Positions 8,639 to 17,832 of a stretch of DNA of 64,000 nt are shown one piece after another. Within the stretch, counting starts at the first letter, position 1; each line of letters starts with the position of its first letter. The notes under the pieces are model-generated. The model searched no databases and was not told the origin of the DNA. It worked only from the letters and a program-made list of their open reading frames with translations. This stretch comes from Geothermovivens sp964644845. Its GTDB lineage: Bacteria > Zhuqueibacterota > Zhuqueibacteria > Oleimicrobiales > Geothermoviventaceae. Both the position numbers and the translations under genes were made by a program. Location of the stretch: NCBI GenBank assembly GCA_964644845.1, contig CAZXXS010000122.1:32969-96968 (forward strand). Direction: 5' to 3'.

Positions 8639-10824
8639 TCAAACGCGATCTCCGAGACAATCACTGTTGCGTCGTGCCGGCGCACCCAGTGTAGTCGTCT
8701 TGTCCTGGCCCACTGTCCCGGTGCCCACCCCGGTGAAGTTCGAAGCTGCCACTCAAAATCCGAACTGGATCCGTCGCCGAAGACAACGTGAACCACCGGG
8801 TTTTGCCAGCCGCGGCTGTTGTCCAGTTTCACCGTACGCACTGAGGGCTTTCCGTCAGCGGCCACCGGAGCAAACACCGCCGCAAGATGAAACCGGCCTC
8901 GGCGTCGCGTTGCTAGGACCAGCGTTGGAATCGGCCGTACGCCACGTCGGCCGTGGTGCAGCGGCAACCAGCCCTGAACCACAGGCCTCGTTTGGCCCTT
9001 CACGATTCGCGCCTGAATTCCTCCCGCAGAGGCCCACGCCACCTGCAAGCCCGCGGTTTGCGTTTTTCGGAAGGCTAAGGCAAACCGGTTTGCCGTTTCC
9101 AGCTTCACCGTGTCGACGTCGAAATGAAAAACAGACTCGTAACTGTGCTCCGCTTCATCCATCGGCTCAAGCGAATCCAAAACGAGCCACAGATCCTGTA
9201 AACGCGTTTTCCCCTTCAGGTAGAGAAAACGCCGTGTGTGGCGCACACGGAGGCCGTCGCCGAAAACTTCGATTCCCCCGCCGTAGGCTGCTTCCACGTA
9301 AGCCACGTCAGCATTCATCTTCCAAAGCAGAGGCACCGGTTCGTGAACGACGTACGTGTCGCGTGGGTGTCCGCGGCGGTGCTGCTCAAGTCCGTCCACC
9401 GAAATCACGTTGTGACCGCGGGCACTCAGCACGTACTTTCGCCACTCCGAAGCGTCGTACGCGTAGCTTCCGGCTTCAACAACAAAAGGCACACCGCGCC
9501 AGGTCAGGATGAACGACAACTTGTCCTCGTGCTGGTGTCCGAAGCCGAAGGGGCCGGCGTCGAGCACCACGTAACTCGCTGTGTCGCTCCAGTCGCTCCG
9601 CATCACCGCGAGGCCTGCGTAGGGCAACAGGTGCGATGTACCCGCAGGCGGATGCCCGTTGGTGCCGTCCGTAGCGAGCCAAAGAAAGTCGTCGCGCCCG
9701 GGAAAAAGCTCCACCCCTTCCCGAAGCCACTTCCTCACGTCCACGTCCCACGCGTCGTTCAGATGGGGCACACTCCCGTTTGGGGTCATGATCCACATCA
9801 AGAAGTCGAACATGCGCTCTAAACGTTTCCGGTAGCCGGAGGGCACTGGGTAGTCATTCAGTTTCGCGAGCCGGAAGGGCCGCAGAAAGTTCCGCAACGC
9901 GACGGTGTGGTAACCCGGGGAAAGTTCGATCTGCGCGCCGTCCGGGTAAACCTGAACGTCGAGCTCTTCGGCCAGACGTCCGAGGGCAAAATCCCGGAAA
10001 CTCTTTGCCTCCTTGAATTCGGGGAAAAGAGCCCCCACGGTGTAGAGCCCGTCCATTTCCATGGTCAACCAGTTCCCACGTGTCGGGTACCGCTTGAGGT
10101 ACCGAGCCTGTTCCAGCATGCTCGCAACCATGGCTACGAGGGCAGAATCCGGCACGCTGGGGGACCGCCGAAAAGCGAAAAAAGCCTCCGGCCACGAGTA
10201 GGCCATCCGGAGTCCCGCTTCGATGGTGCGCCAGGTCGAGAACGGCCGCTGATTGGCCCCGCCCACCGGCATTGGACAATGGCGAATCCAGTGCACGAGC
10301 TCAGCAGCGAATTCGCGCGCGTACTTCTCGTCTCCGGTTTGCCAGTACGCCTTCGCCAGTACCTGCCACATCCAGTGTCGATTCAGTTGCCACGTCCACT
10401 CGTTGTCGTGGGCGTAGGGCGAATCCGGTTCGTAAGTGGGGTTGTAGGTCCAATCGATTTCCGCACCGAATTGATGCTCAATGCCAACGCTTTCGAGCAG
10501 GTGGGCAACCACTCTGTCGGCCTTGGCCACCACCGATGAATCGACCTTTCCTCCTCGACCGGGTTTCCCAGCGTAGGTCGAAAACCAGCGCGGCTCAGCC
10601 CGCCCGCGCAAGTAAGCCGCAAAGGCGCGGACGGCAACGTCCCAATTGTTCTCCTCCACAGCCGAGCGGACTTGCAGCAGTCTTGAATCCGCGAGATTCA
10701 GAGCTCGGAAGAAGTCCTCGGTGTTCATCCGCGGTGTCAGTGCGCCCACGGCCAGAGCCCGGTCTGAGGCAAAGGCCAGTGCGATCAGCAACAAGGCAAA
10801 CCAAACCGTCGCCTTTTTGGACAT
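8635..10824 (-). CDS. secreted heparinase II/III-like polysaccharide lyase
   Basis: 729 residues from the ATG at 10824, preceded by GGGAGGG; the frame is open to 10899. Signal peptide MSKKATVWFALLLIALAFASDRALA. The N-terminal two thirds are an alpha/alpha toroid (WTWQLNRHWMWQVLAKAYW, PTRGNWLTMEMDGLYTVG). The lyase core HQHEDKLSFILTWRGVPFVV leads into VEAGSYAYDASEW and RGHNVISVDG, typical of the heparinase II/III family, followed by a beta-sandwich. It should cleave uronate-containing polysaccharide by beta-elimination in the periplasm or outside. First gene of a three-gene unit with a GT39-like transferase and a ConA-like protein. Confidence 0.8.
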   Translation of the reverse strand: MSKKATVWFALLLIALAFASDRALAVGALTPRMNTEDFFRALNLADSRLLQVRSAVEENNWDVAVRAFAAYLRGRAEPRWFSTYAGKPGRGGKVDSSVVAKADRVVAHLLESVGIEHQFGAEIDWTYNPTYEPDSPYAHDNEWTWQLNRHWMWQVLAKAYWQTGDEKYAREFAAELVHWIRHCPMPVGGANQRPFSTWRTIEAGLRMAYSWPEAFFAFRRSPSVPDSALVAMVASMLEQARYLKRYPTRGNWLTMEMDGLYTVGALFPEFKEAKSFRDFALGRLAEELDVQVYPDGAQIELSPGYHTVALRNFLRPFRLAKLNDYPVPSGYRKRLERMFDFLMWIMTPNGSVPHLNDAWDVDVRKWLREGVELFPGRDDFLWLATDGTNGHPPAGTSHLLPYAGLAVMRSDWSDTASYVVLDAGPFGFGHQHEDKLSFILTWRGVPFVVEAGSYAYDASEWRKYVLSARGHNVISVDGLEQHRRGHPRDTYVVHEPVPLLWKMNADVAYVEAAYGGGIEVFGDGLRVRHTRRFLYLKGKTRLQDLWLVLDSLEPMDEAEHSYESVFHFDVDTVKLETANRFALAFRKTQTAGLQVAWASAGGIQARIVKGQTRPVVQGWLPLHHGRRGVRPIPTLVLATRRRGRFHLAAVFAPVAADGKPSVRTVKLDNSRGWQNPVVHVVFGDGSSSDFEWQLRTSPGWAPGQWARTRRLHWVRRHDATVIVSEIAFE

Positions 10825-11126
10825 GTTGTGCCCTCCCGACCTCGCAGGGCCAAGCCTGCTGACTACGAATCGCGGCACTTCAGGACTACCCCGGCACAAA
10901 CAAACACAGGATCAAACCCGTGCAGGCGCCCGTTGGCACCAGTAGCCCCCCACAAGGATCAGCGTTTCCTCCAACCTGTCGCGTGCCACAGGCAGGCACC
11001 CGTCGTTGCACGGCAAATGGCTGCCTCTCCGCAGGCAAGTGGCGTCTTCCGATCGGCTCGGAACGCAGGTCCAGGTTCAGTTGCTCGGTAGTCTTGCCCG
11101 TAAAGCCGAGCGTCGGCTCCGCCCAT
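10825..11126. other. intergenic region with a small hairpin
   Basis: 302 bp upstream of the heparinase gene. A short hairpin (GCAGG...CCTGC, 10846-10861) lies about 25-40 nt before the ribosome binding site. The end of the upstream oxidoreductase gene contains CCGCTT-AAGCGG arms but no T-run. No promoter is evident. Confidence 0.3.
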
Positions 11127-12122
11127 TCAGACCGCTTCAAACTCAAGCGGCCGTACCCGAGCCGGAAGATTCACTTCGGCCGAATCCGAAATGGCGATCG
11201 CGGTGACCACGGCGTTCGCTGCCTCACCAACGTTGCACGGATTAGGGTAACCATCCGTGAGCAAAGCGTGGAAAGCCTTCAGTACCTCGCCTTCAGGATC
11301 AAATTCCGGACCCAGTGCCGCAAGCAACTGCCAGCCGTCCGCCGTAGCCAACGTGAGTTCCCCGTCCTCGAGATCCGCGACCAGTGTACCGTTGGCTCCG
11401 CGCGCCGTGAGCCTGGTAGCCCGTGGGCCTTCGCCACCCACACTGAGCAACACGCTCAGTCCGGCCTTGTTCAGAAAGCGGCCAGCCGAGACCACGGTGT
11501 CGCCAACGGGCCAATCCGGGAAAAAGCGCTTCGTTGTGAATCCCGTGATCTCGTACAGATCGCCCATCATCCACCGGACGGCGTCCACCACGTCCACTGC
11601 CTCGCCGACGGCGAGATTGCGCTTCAATTTTGGATCGAGACGCCAATCGGTCGGTGCCTCCGTTGCCGGCCGCACCCAGCGCGCTTCAAACAGGCCAATT
11701 TCCCCGATTCCCGTTAATTCCTCACGGAAGCGCTGCACAAGAGGGTGAAACCTGAGTCGGTGCGCCGCCATCAGATGGACACCGGCTTCCAGTGTCGCGT
11801 CCACAATCAGCTCCGCGCTCGGCCGTCGCAGGGCCAGCGGTGTCTCGCAAAGAATGTGCTTACCAGACTGAGCCGCCCGAACTGCCATCTCCTGGTGCAG
11901 TGCGTCGGGCGTTGCGATTACGACAGCGTCCACCTCGGGCAGCGCCAACAACTGCCGGTAGTCCGTACCGAGCCAATCAACCTCGAGCCGCTCGGCGACG
12001 GCGTTCAGCTTTTTCTCTGCCACGTCGCAAACGGCAAGGTAACGGAACCCAGCTGTACGTGCCAGCTCTGCGTAGCGTCTTCCGACACCCAAACCGATGA
12101 TGCCCAATCCAAGACCGCTCAA
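11127..12122 (-). CDS. Gfo/Idh/MocA-family oxidoreductase
   Basis: 331 residues from a TTG at 12122 that follows ACGGAGG at good spacing and begins directly before the Rossmann motif GLGLGIIGLGVG; the frame is open to 12236 but that extension has no family character. The NAD(P)-binding domain continues with VCDVAEKKLNAVAERL and VVIATPDALHQEMA; the usual EKP is ETP (CETPLALRRPSAE). The C-terminal sheet domain follows. Such enzymes oxidise or reduce sugars, inositols and their derivatives. Together with the second Gfo/Idh/MocA gene at 13038 and GH38 it suggests cytoplasmic processing of released sugars. The substrate cannot be told. Confidence 0.75.
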   Translation of the reverse strand: MSGLGLGIIGLGVGRRYAELARTAGFRYLAVCDVAEKKLNAVAERLEVDWLGTDYRQLLALPEVDAVVIATPDALHQEMAVRAAQSGKHILCETPLALRRPSAELIVDATLEAGVHLMAAHRLRFHPLVQRFREELTGIGEIGLFEARWVRPATEAPTDWRLDPKLKRNLAVGEAVDVVDAVRWMMGDLYEITGFTTKRFFPDWPVGDTVVSAGRFLNKAGLSVLLSVGGEGPRATRLTARGANGTLVADLEDGELTLATADGWQLLAALGPEFDPEGEVLKAFHALLTDGYPNPCNVGEAANAVVTAIAISDSAEVNLPARVRPLEFEAV

Positions 12123-12239
12123 TCCAACCCTCCGTTTCTTTCCAACGCCTTCTCTCTCCTCTCGAAGATCAACACACAGTTCCCCACGAAAACGCGAGCC
12201 CCCCACAACAGGAAAACGCAACGAAACCTTGGTCACCTT

Positions 12240-12968
12240 TCAGTAAACGAATGGAACAAACCTTTTCGTTCGCGATTTGTACTCCTCCCAAGCTTCGCCG
12301 TACTTTTCCGCAGCCCAAGTCTCGTTCTTAGGAATCGCGTCGAACAGGTACTGGAGTACGTTCGTGACAGGGGCAATCCAGCCCAGCGGGTGTTGCGCGA
12401 GAATCGCGAACGAAACGTAGACAAGAAAATCCCCGAAGTAGTTGGGGTGTCGACAGAGAGCCCAGAACCCCGTTGTGAGCAAACGTCCTCGAGACTCGGG
12501 TTGTCGCTTGAACCGGTGTTTCTGGTAGTCGCTGCCGAAGTGGATCAGAGTACCCAGAGCGTACACAGCAAGGGCCAAAACATCCAGCGTTCCGAACGGT
12601 CGATCATTTCTGGCCGCGAAGTAAAACGGCAGACAGTAGATCCAGCCTACAGTGTTCGCCAGCACAACGGGCATCAGTAGCTTGTGCAGGAGCGGAAGCC
12701 TGGCGTCCAGTTTCGGGATTGCGGTGGAACGGTGCTGAGCGAGCACCAGCCAAGTCATGTGCCCCAGGTAAACAACTACCATCAAGAGAATCACGAAGGC
12801 CCGACCGCGAACAGGGTTTAGCGACAGCACGTACACTGCTGTCACCGGTAGCATTGTACCGAAACCCAGTGCGAAGGCGCCGCGGGTGCGTTTTGTGAGA
12901 ACCACGCTCAAAACGCCCAGAATTGCGGTCCCTTCGATAATCACGGCGTTGAGGAACCAGATGCTCAC
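12240..12968 (-). CDS. DUF1295/isoprenylcysteine-methyltransferase-like membrane protein
   Basis: 242 residues, six to seven membrane helices. The C-terminal motif GFWALCRHPNYFGDFLVYVS matches the RHPNY(F)GE signature of DUF1295/steroid 5-alpha-reductase-like and isoprenylcysteine methyltransferase-like proteins, which modify lipids or small molecules in the membrane with NADPH or S-adenosylmethionine. The GTG start at 12968 has AAGGAG 8 nt upstream. It lies between two Gfo/Idh/MocA genes on the same strand, with gaps of 117 and 69 bp, so co-transcription is likely. Reductase versus methyltransferase activity cannot be decided from sequence alone. Confidence 0.75.
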   Translation of the reverse strand: MSIWFLNAVIIEGTAILGVLSVVLTKRTRGAFALGFGTMLPVTAVYVLSLNPVRGRAFVILLMVVVYLGHMTWLVLAQHRSTAIPKLDARLPLLHKLLMPVVLANTVGWIYCLPFYFAARNDRPFGTLDVLALAVYALGTLIHFGSDYQKHRFKRQPESRGRLLTTGFWALCRHPNYFGDFLVYVSFAILAQHPLGWIAPVTNVLQYLFDAIPKNETWAAEKYGEAWEEYKSRTKRFVPFVY

Positions 12969-13037
12969 TGTTAAGTCTCCTTACCCGCATTCACTCCTTC
13001 GCTCAGCCTCAACCTCCCGCGCTCACGTCCACACGTG

Positions 13038-14051
13038 TCAGCTCTCCACGGAAACCGGTTGTCCGCAACGAATGGAACGTCCCTCCGCCAGGGTCATGGC
13101 AATCGACTGACGCACGCTGGCAGGTGCCACACGGTCGGGGCTCTTACCGTCGCGTACGCACTCAACAAAGTAGCGAAGCTCCCGCACGTACCCGTCTTCC
13201 GGGGGCAGTTCCGGCGCGAACCCCTCTTCGTCGCCGTGGCGGTACACTTTCAGTGAAGGATCACTTAGACTGCTGTAACGGATTTCCGCTTGCTCGAAGG
13301 CGGCGTGGTAGGACATCTCAAAAATGCTGTACTCCCAGCTGCCCTCCAGGGCTACGATTGGCCCCTGTCGGTAGCGGTACTGAGACCACACGGCCAGAGT
13401 TCCCCCCCTCGGTCCTTCGATTCCCTGGGCGAACACGCTTTCAGGTCGCCCGAAAAGCACATTTGCAAAATCCACGTCGTGAATGTGCAGGTCAAAAAGC
13501 GCGCCCCCGCTGCGCTTCGGATCCGAGAACCAGTCGTCGCCGCCAGACCATCCCGGGTAGGGGCTGACCCTCCGGAAAAGCACCGAGAGCGGACGGCCGA
13601 ATTCGCCGCTTTCGACAGCTCGCTGGAGGTACTCGTACTCGGGCCAGAAACGGATGCAGTGGGCTGCCATCAAAAGCCGTCCCTTCTGAGCAGCGCGGTC
13701 GTACATCTCGTCCACGTCCTCCAGTGCAAGGGCCAGCGGTTTCTCGCAAATGACGTGGTGGCCAGCGTCCAGGGCCTCAAGAACCGCCCACTTGTGCAGG
13801 TGCGTGGGCAGACAAATGTCCACAACGTCCACATCGTCGCGTCCCAGGATCTTTCGCAGGTCGTCGAAAAGCTCAACGCCCTCCAGGCTGGCCTCACCTT
13901 CCTTGGCCTCCACGTTCCCCTTCAGCATTTGATGGAGCCGCCCCGGATTCGCCTCCACGACGGCGACGACCCGCGCGTCATCCAGCTTGGCGTAGTTCGC
14001 AACGTGCGCTCGCCCCATGAATCCGTAGCCCACCACTGCGATTCTAACCAT
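13038..14051 (-). CDS. Gfo/Idh/MocA-family oxidoreductase
   Basis: 337 residues from the ATG at 14051, which follows GGGAGGTGGGC; a longer frame to 14135 lacks family character. MVRIAVVGYGFMGRAHVANY is the Rossmann start, ICEKPLALALEDVDEM carries the conserved EKP lysine, and HIHDVDFANVLFGRPESV is the usual histidine/aspartate region of the C-terminal domain. An NAD(P)-dependent dehydrogenase of a sugar or cyclitol is expected in the cytoplasm. It differs clearly from the copy at 11127, so the two probably catalyse different steps. It follows the GH38 mannosidase gene after a 151 bp gap. Confidence 0.85.
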   Translation of the reverse strand: MVRIAVVGYGFMGRAHVANYAKLDDARVVAVVEANPGRLHQMLKGNVEAKEGEASLEGVELFDDLRKILGRDDVDVVDICLPTHLHKWAVLEALDAGHHVICEKPLALALEDVDEMYDRAAQKGRLLMAAHCIRFWPEYEYLQRAVESGEFGRPLSVLFRRVSPYPGWSGGDDWFSDPKRSGGALFDLHIHDVDFANVLFGRPESVFAQGIEGPRGGTLAVWSQYRYRQGPIVALEGSWEYSIFEMSYHAAFEQAEIRYSSLSDPSLKVYRHGDEEGFAPELPPEDGYVRELRYFVECVRDGKSPDRVAPASVRQSIAMTLAEGRSIRCGQPVSVES

Positions 14052-14202
14052 GCCCACCTCCCAAAATCTGCCTTTTTCCGTGCTGTTGGTTCCAGGGCTG
14101 TCACCCCGCACGCTGAAGTGCGCACTGCCCGCCACGTCGACTTAGCGCCCAAAACGGCTCACGACAAGGCCCAAAAAACAAAGCGCCCCTCCACTCAGGC
14201 AG

Positions 14203-16653
14203 CTAAAGCGGGTCTTCGAGAGCCGTAAGGTTTCGAAAAACAAGTCTGTTACCCTTCTGTCGAGCACTAACCGTTTTGAGTTCGTGAGGACCAATCTCAA
14301 ATTGTCCCTCGAAACCGAGCAACTCAGACCGTACCTTGACATCCGACGCCTTGCCCGCTGTTTCAAAACACCGCAGCACAAGCTCGCTCCGCTGGAATCC
14401 CTTTTTGACCACCGAAACCAGCACGTTCTCCGGCTCGACCTGAAGCCAGGATCCGGTGCCAGGACGCCACCCGTCGTGACCCGGTACTTTTACCACCCGA
14501 ACACCCAGATTGAAAAAAGAAGCCAAACGAAACGGGGCAAGGGCATTCAGGTCGCCGTCGTAAGGGAGCAACCAAAACCGAAACAGGTGACGACCAAGAT
14601 CCAAGTGGTCGTAAATTTCGCCCCGGCTGAGCTTCGCGGGTTCATGGTGTGCGTACACAGGGCTCCGCAACAGGGTGAGTCGCAGGAGGTTACCCTTCAA
14701 GGAGTAGCTCCACAAACCATCGTTCACCACCAGCACACCGCGTTGCTTCCCCGATCCTGGCTCGGTTCCCTCGACAGCAATCCACTGCTGACACGACATT
14801 TCAGCCCCGGTGGCTTCACGACGTACACAACCGTACGGCTCCTCCGCCACGGAGACCGGGTTCTCGAGATCCAGCGGAAAAAGCAGCCGCAGCACGCTCC
14901 GCCGCTGCTGCCAGTTCACATCAACGTCCACAAACACACCGGGGAGCTGGGTGTACACCCGATTCGTGATGTAAACCCGACTGCAGCCGAGTTTCCAGTC
15001 GGTTCGTAGCGCGACCCGCACTGGGCCTTCCTCCGTCACCGTGGATCCTGCGAAGCGGAACGACCGCTCAGGCCCTTCGTAGCCTTCGATGCCGTGACTC
15101 CAAGTGTCCGAGTCGTCCCTTGTAGCAACTGGCACGCAGGCGGCTCCCGCCAGGAAGTTGCTACGCTGGTTTGCGAGCGTCAAGCGGTTCCAGCTCCCAC
15201 TTTCCGGCTCTACTTCGAGGTGTACCAAGCCGTTTTCCAGCCGCGGCAGACGAACCCTGGCTTCCTCCCCCGGATTCCAGACCTCGGTCGCCCTGCTACT
15301 CAACGTGTACACTTTGTAGCCAAGCGCCGGGATCTCGTCCACCGCAACCCAACGCGAGCGCGGCAAATTCGTCACGTCAGAGCGCCGCACTGGCTGAAGC
15401 GGCACAGCCCGGCCCGCAGGGGTTACGACAGTCTGGTGGTCCTCTTCGGGCCCAGCCACATACTCAAACTCGAGCGGCGCTTTGACTGGCCACGGCCACG
15501 GGTTGAAAACGACAAAACCGCCTTCCGGCCACGGAACAGACACTTCCGCGGCAAGATGTCGCAGGGCAAATTCCAACTCCTCGTCGGCGTAGGTAAGCAC
15601 CCCGTCCAGAGCCGCGCGAGCCTCTCCCGACGCGCTTCGGATCGAAGTGCCAGCCAGGATGTCGTGAAACTGGTTGAACAGCACCTTCCGCCAAGCACTC
15701 TCAAGTCCCCGAAAGTCAGGTGCCCGACCGCCGGCGAGCCACCTCACCGTCTGCCAGCGCTCCAGCGCGAGCAACGCGTGCTCGGCCCGGCGATTGCGCA
15801 GTTTGACGCGTCGGTCAACTGAGTAGCAGCCGACCGCGTGATGGCGCAGTTCGTCTTCGACAACGGGAAGCTGTTTGGTTCGTCCCAGCAGCTCGCGCAA
15901 GAACCCGGATGGCGTGCTGTAGACCAGCTCCACGCCCTGAAGCTCCAGGCCGTCGAGCAGGGCAAGGAGCTCGCGGGTCGGTCCGCCGCCGTGGTCACCG
16001 ATGCCGTAGAAGCACACACCAGCAGGCAATCCGGCTTCCCGGCTCTCATCGACAACGGCGGAGATCTTTCGTTCCACATCGGCAGTTGTGGCGTTGTAGG
16101 AAAGAATCCGAACCGCCACCACCTCGGAGCCGTCAGAGGAGCGCCACCGGAAAACCGGCAATGGCAGAGATTTCTCACCCGGACCGGGCCGCATGAAGAA
16201 AAACGTTGTTTGACCAAGCGCCCGAAGGATGCGTGGTAGCGAGCTGGGGTGACCGAACGCATCGGGGTTAAAACCCACCGACACGTGTTCACCAAAGAGC
16301 CCCGAAAAAAGCCGCGACCCGTAAATGCCCTGCCGAATCAGGCCTTCCCCGCTGGGCAAATTCTCGTCGGCCTCAACCCACCAGCCACCAACCAGCTCCC
16401 AGCGTCCGGCGCGAACGTACTTGCGGATCTCCTGGATGAGTTGCGGATCCAGCCGTTTGATCCACGCGTAAAAAGCTGCAGAACTGGCCACAAATCGGTA
16501 GTCGGCATGCTCGGCCATTAGCCGCGCAGCGCTGCGAAACGTAGCCAAAGCTTCGCGCATCCCTTCCCGCCAATCCCACAGCCAGACGGGGTCCAGGTGA
16601 GCGTGTCCGATCAGGTGAATGCGCACACGAGGCACTCGTTCTGGAACTGACAA
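14203..16653 (-). CDS. glycoside hydrolase family 38 alpha-mannosidase
   Basis: 816 residues with no signal peptide, so probably cytoplasmic. The start is a TTG at 16653 after AAGGGA. The N-terminus IHLIGHAHLDPVWLWDW holds the zinc-binding HxHxDPVWLW motif; NPDAFGHPSSLPRIL contains the nucleophilic Asp and another zinc ligand; FNQFHDILAGTSIRSA is the conserved central motif. The long C-terminal half forms the beta-sandwich domains of the family. It should remove alpha-linked mannose (or a related sugar) from oligosaccharides entering the cell, next to the Gfo/Idh/MocA oxidoreductases. Length is close to that of bacterial family members. Confidence 0.9.
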   Translation of the reverse strand: MSVPERVPRVRIHLIGHAHLDPVWLWDWREGMREALATFRSAARLMAEHADYRFVASSAAFYAWIKRLDPQLIQEIRKYVRAGRWELVGGWWVEADENLPSGEGLIRQGIYGSRLFSGLFGEHVSVGFNPDAFGHPSSLPRILRALGQTTFFFMRPGPGEKSLPLPVFRWRSSDGSEVVAVRILSYNATTADVERKISAVVDESREAGLPAGVCFYGIGDHGGGPTRELLALLDGLELQGVELVYSTPSGFLRELLGRTKQLPVVEDELRHHAVGCYSVDRRVKLRNRRAEHALLALERWQTVRWLAGGRAPDFRGLESAWRKVLFNQFHDILAGTSIRSASGEARAALDGVLTYADEELEFALRHLAAEVSVPWPEGGFVVFNPWPWPVKAPLEFEYVAGPEEDHQTVVTPAGRAVPLQPVRRSDVTNLPRSRWVAVDEIPALGYKVYTLSSRATEVWNPGEEARVRLPRLENGLVHLEVEPESGSWNRLTLANQRSNFLAGAACVPVATRDDSDTWSHGIEGYEGPERSFRFAGSTVTEEGPVRVALRTDWKLGCSRVYITNRVYTQLPGVFVDVDVNWQQRRSVLRLLFPLDLENPVSVAEEPYGCVRREATGAEMSCQQWIAVEGTEPGSGKQRGVLVVNDGLWSYSLKGNLLRLTLLRSPVYAHHEPAKLSRGEIYDHLDLGRHLFRFWLLPYDGDLNALAPFRLASFFNLGVRVVKVPGHDGWRPGTGSWLQVEPENVLVSVVKKGFQRSELVLRCFETAGKASDVKVRSELLGFEGQFEIGPHELKTVSARQKGNRLVFRNLTALEDPL

Positions 16654-16811
16654 CTCGGGTCCCTTTCTGCAGAAGTTTCAGGCAGGCATCACCGTCCGAA
16701 AAGGTTCGCAACGCAGCTGGAACGCACAGAACCGCGGGACACGTGCCTTCGGCGCAAAAGACTCCGAATACTCGGTTCTCCGCCCAGCTCGTCAACTTTC
16801 AACTACTGTTC

Positions 16812-17714
16812 CTACTCCACTCCGAACACCCTGCCGTACCAGTCAGCGCAGTCCCGCATGATCGCCCACACGGGCACCGTGCGGTGACGTCCCTGGTACC
16901 AGCGCAGCGTCTTCGGCTTCCGCGCCTGCTTGTACAGCAGCGCCGTTGCTGCTTGCGGAATTACTTCGTCCCTGGTTGCGTTCACAAAAAGCAGCGGTCG
17001 GGGAGCAATCCAACTCACAAAGTTCAAAGGCTCAATCGGCGCGAGCATTTGTCGAAGCGTTGGACTCAGAGCCTTCTCTTTGAACAAAAAACGGAGTCCG
17101 CCGCCAGCGAGAGCCAAAACGGGCGCTTCTACCCTTGGTTCGACACCACAGAACACGGCACCCACAATTCCACCAAGACTGATGCCCAGGTAGCCGGTTT
17201 TTGACGAGTCGATTTCGGGGCGCGAGTCGAGGAAGTCGACTGCCCGACGCAGATCGAACACGGTTTGCACCCAGGCGTCGCGAGCTGTGAAGGGTAACCC
17301 ACGATCGAAACGCACGTCTCTCCCGGGCCGAGCTCGTTCGCCGTGGTACTGGAAGTCGATTCGCAACACCGAGAAGCCCGAAGCGACGAGCACGCTGTCT
17401 GCCGCCTCCACGTAATCGGCTTCCTTGGAGTCGCCAAGTCCGTGTTGCACAATCACCGCAGGCACCGGCTGCCGAGCCCTGAGGGGCAAACTCCACAGCG
17501 CTGTGACCGTCTGGTCGCGCACGGACTGGTAGGTAACGTGGTAACGGACCTTGGTGCTCGTCTCGAAAAGCTTCACGAGCTCCGTCTGAAGAGGCAGTGT
17601 GCGATCGTAGTCGTAGTAGTGCCGCAGATCCACACACCGTTCCGTAGAACAACCGGCGACAGTTACAGCGAGAAACACCAGGGTCCAGAGCAAACGAAGC
17701 CAGCGGGTTGGCAC
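16812..17714 (-). CDS. lipoprotein alpha/beta hydrolase (dienelactone-hydrolase-like)
   Basis: 300 residues. The N-terminus ends in the lipobox VAGC, so the protein is probably lipid-anchored outside the cytoplasmic membrane. QHGLGDSKEADYVE is the oxyanion region, GISLGGIVGAVF carries the nucleophilic serine, an Asp in NATRDEVIP is a candidate acid and GRHRTVPV the catalytic histidine. It probably hydrolyses esters, for instance removing acyl groups from polysaccharide. The GTG start has GGAGGTAGAC in front. It lies 118 bp after the M24-like gene on the same strand. Confidence 0.75.
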   Translation of the reverse strand: MPTRWLRLLWTLVFLAVTVAGCSTERCVDLRHYYDYDRTLPLQTELVKLFETSTKVRYHVTYQSVRDQTVTALWSLPLRARQPVPAVIVQHGLGDSKEADYVEAADSVLVASGFSVLRIDFQYHGERARPGRDVRFDRGLPFTARDAWVQTVFDLRRAVDFLDSRPEIDSSKTGYLGISLGGIVGAVFCGVEPRVEAPVLALAGGGLRFLFKEKALSPTLRQMLAPIEPLNFVSWIAPRPLLFVNATRDEVIPQAATALLYKQARKPKTLRWYQGRHRTVPVWAIMRDCADWYGRVFGVE

Positions 17715-17832
17715 GTCTACCTCCTAAGCCGGTTTCGGGAAGCTGGATTTCCGCGACGGGACCATTTGCCTGGCCAACAACGAAAGAAAGCCCGCGCAGA
17801 TCGCCGCGGTTTCCTTTGTCACCGTACGGTAC

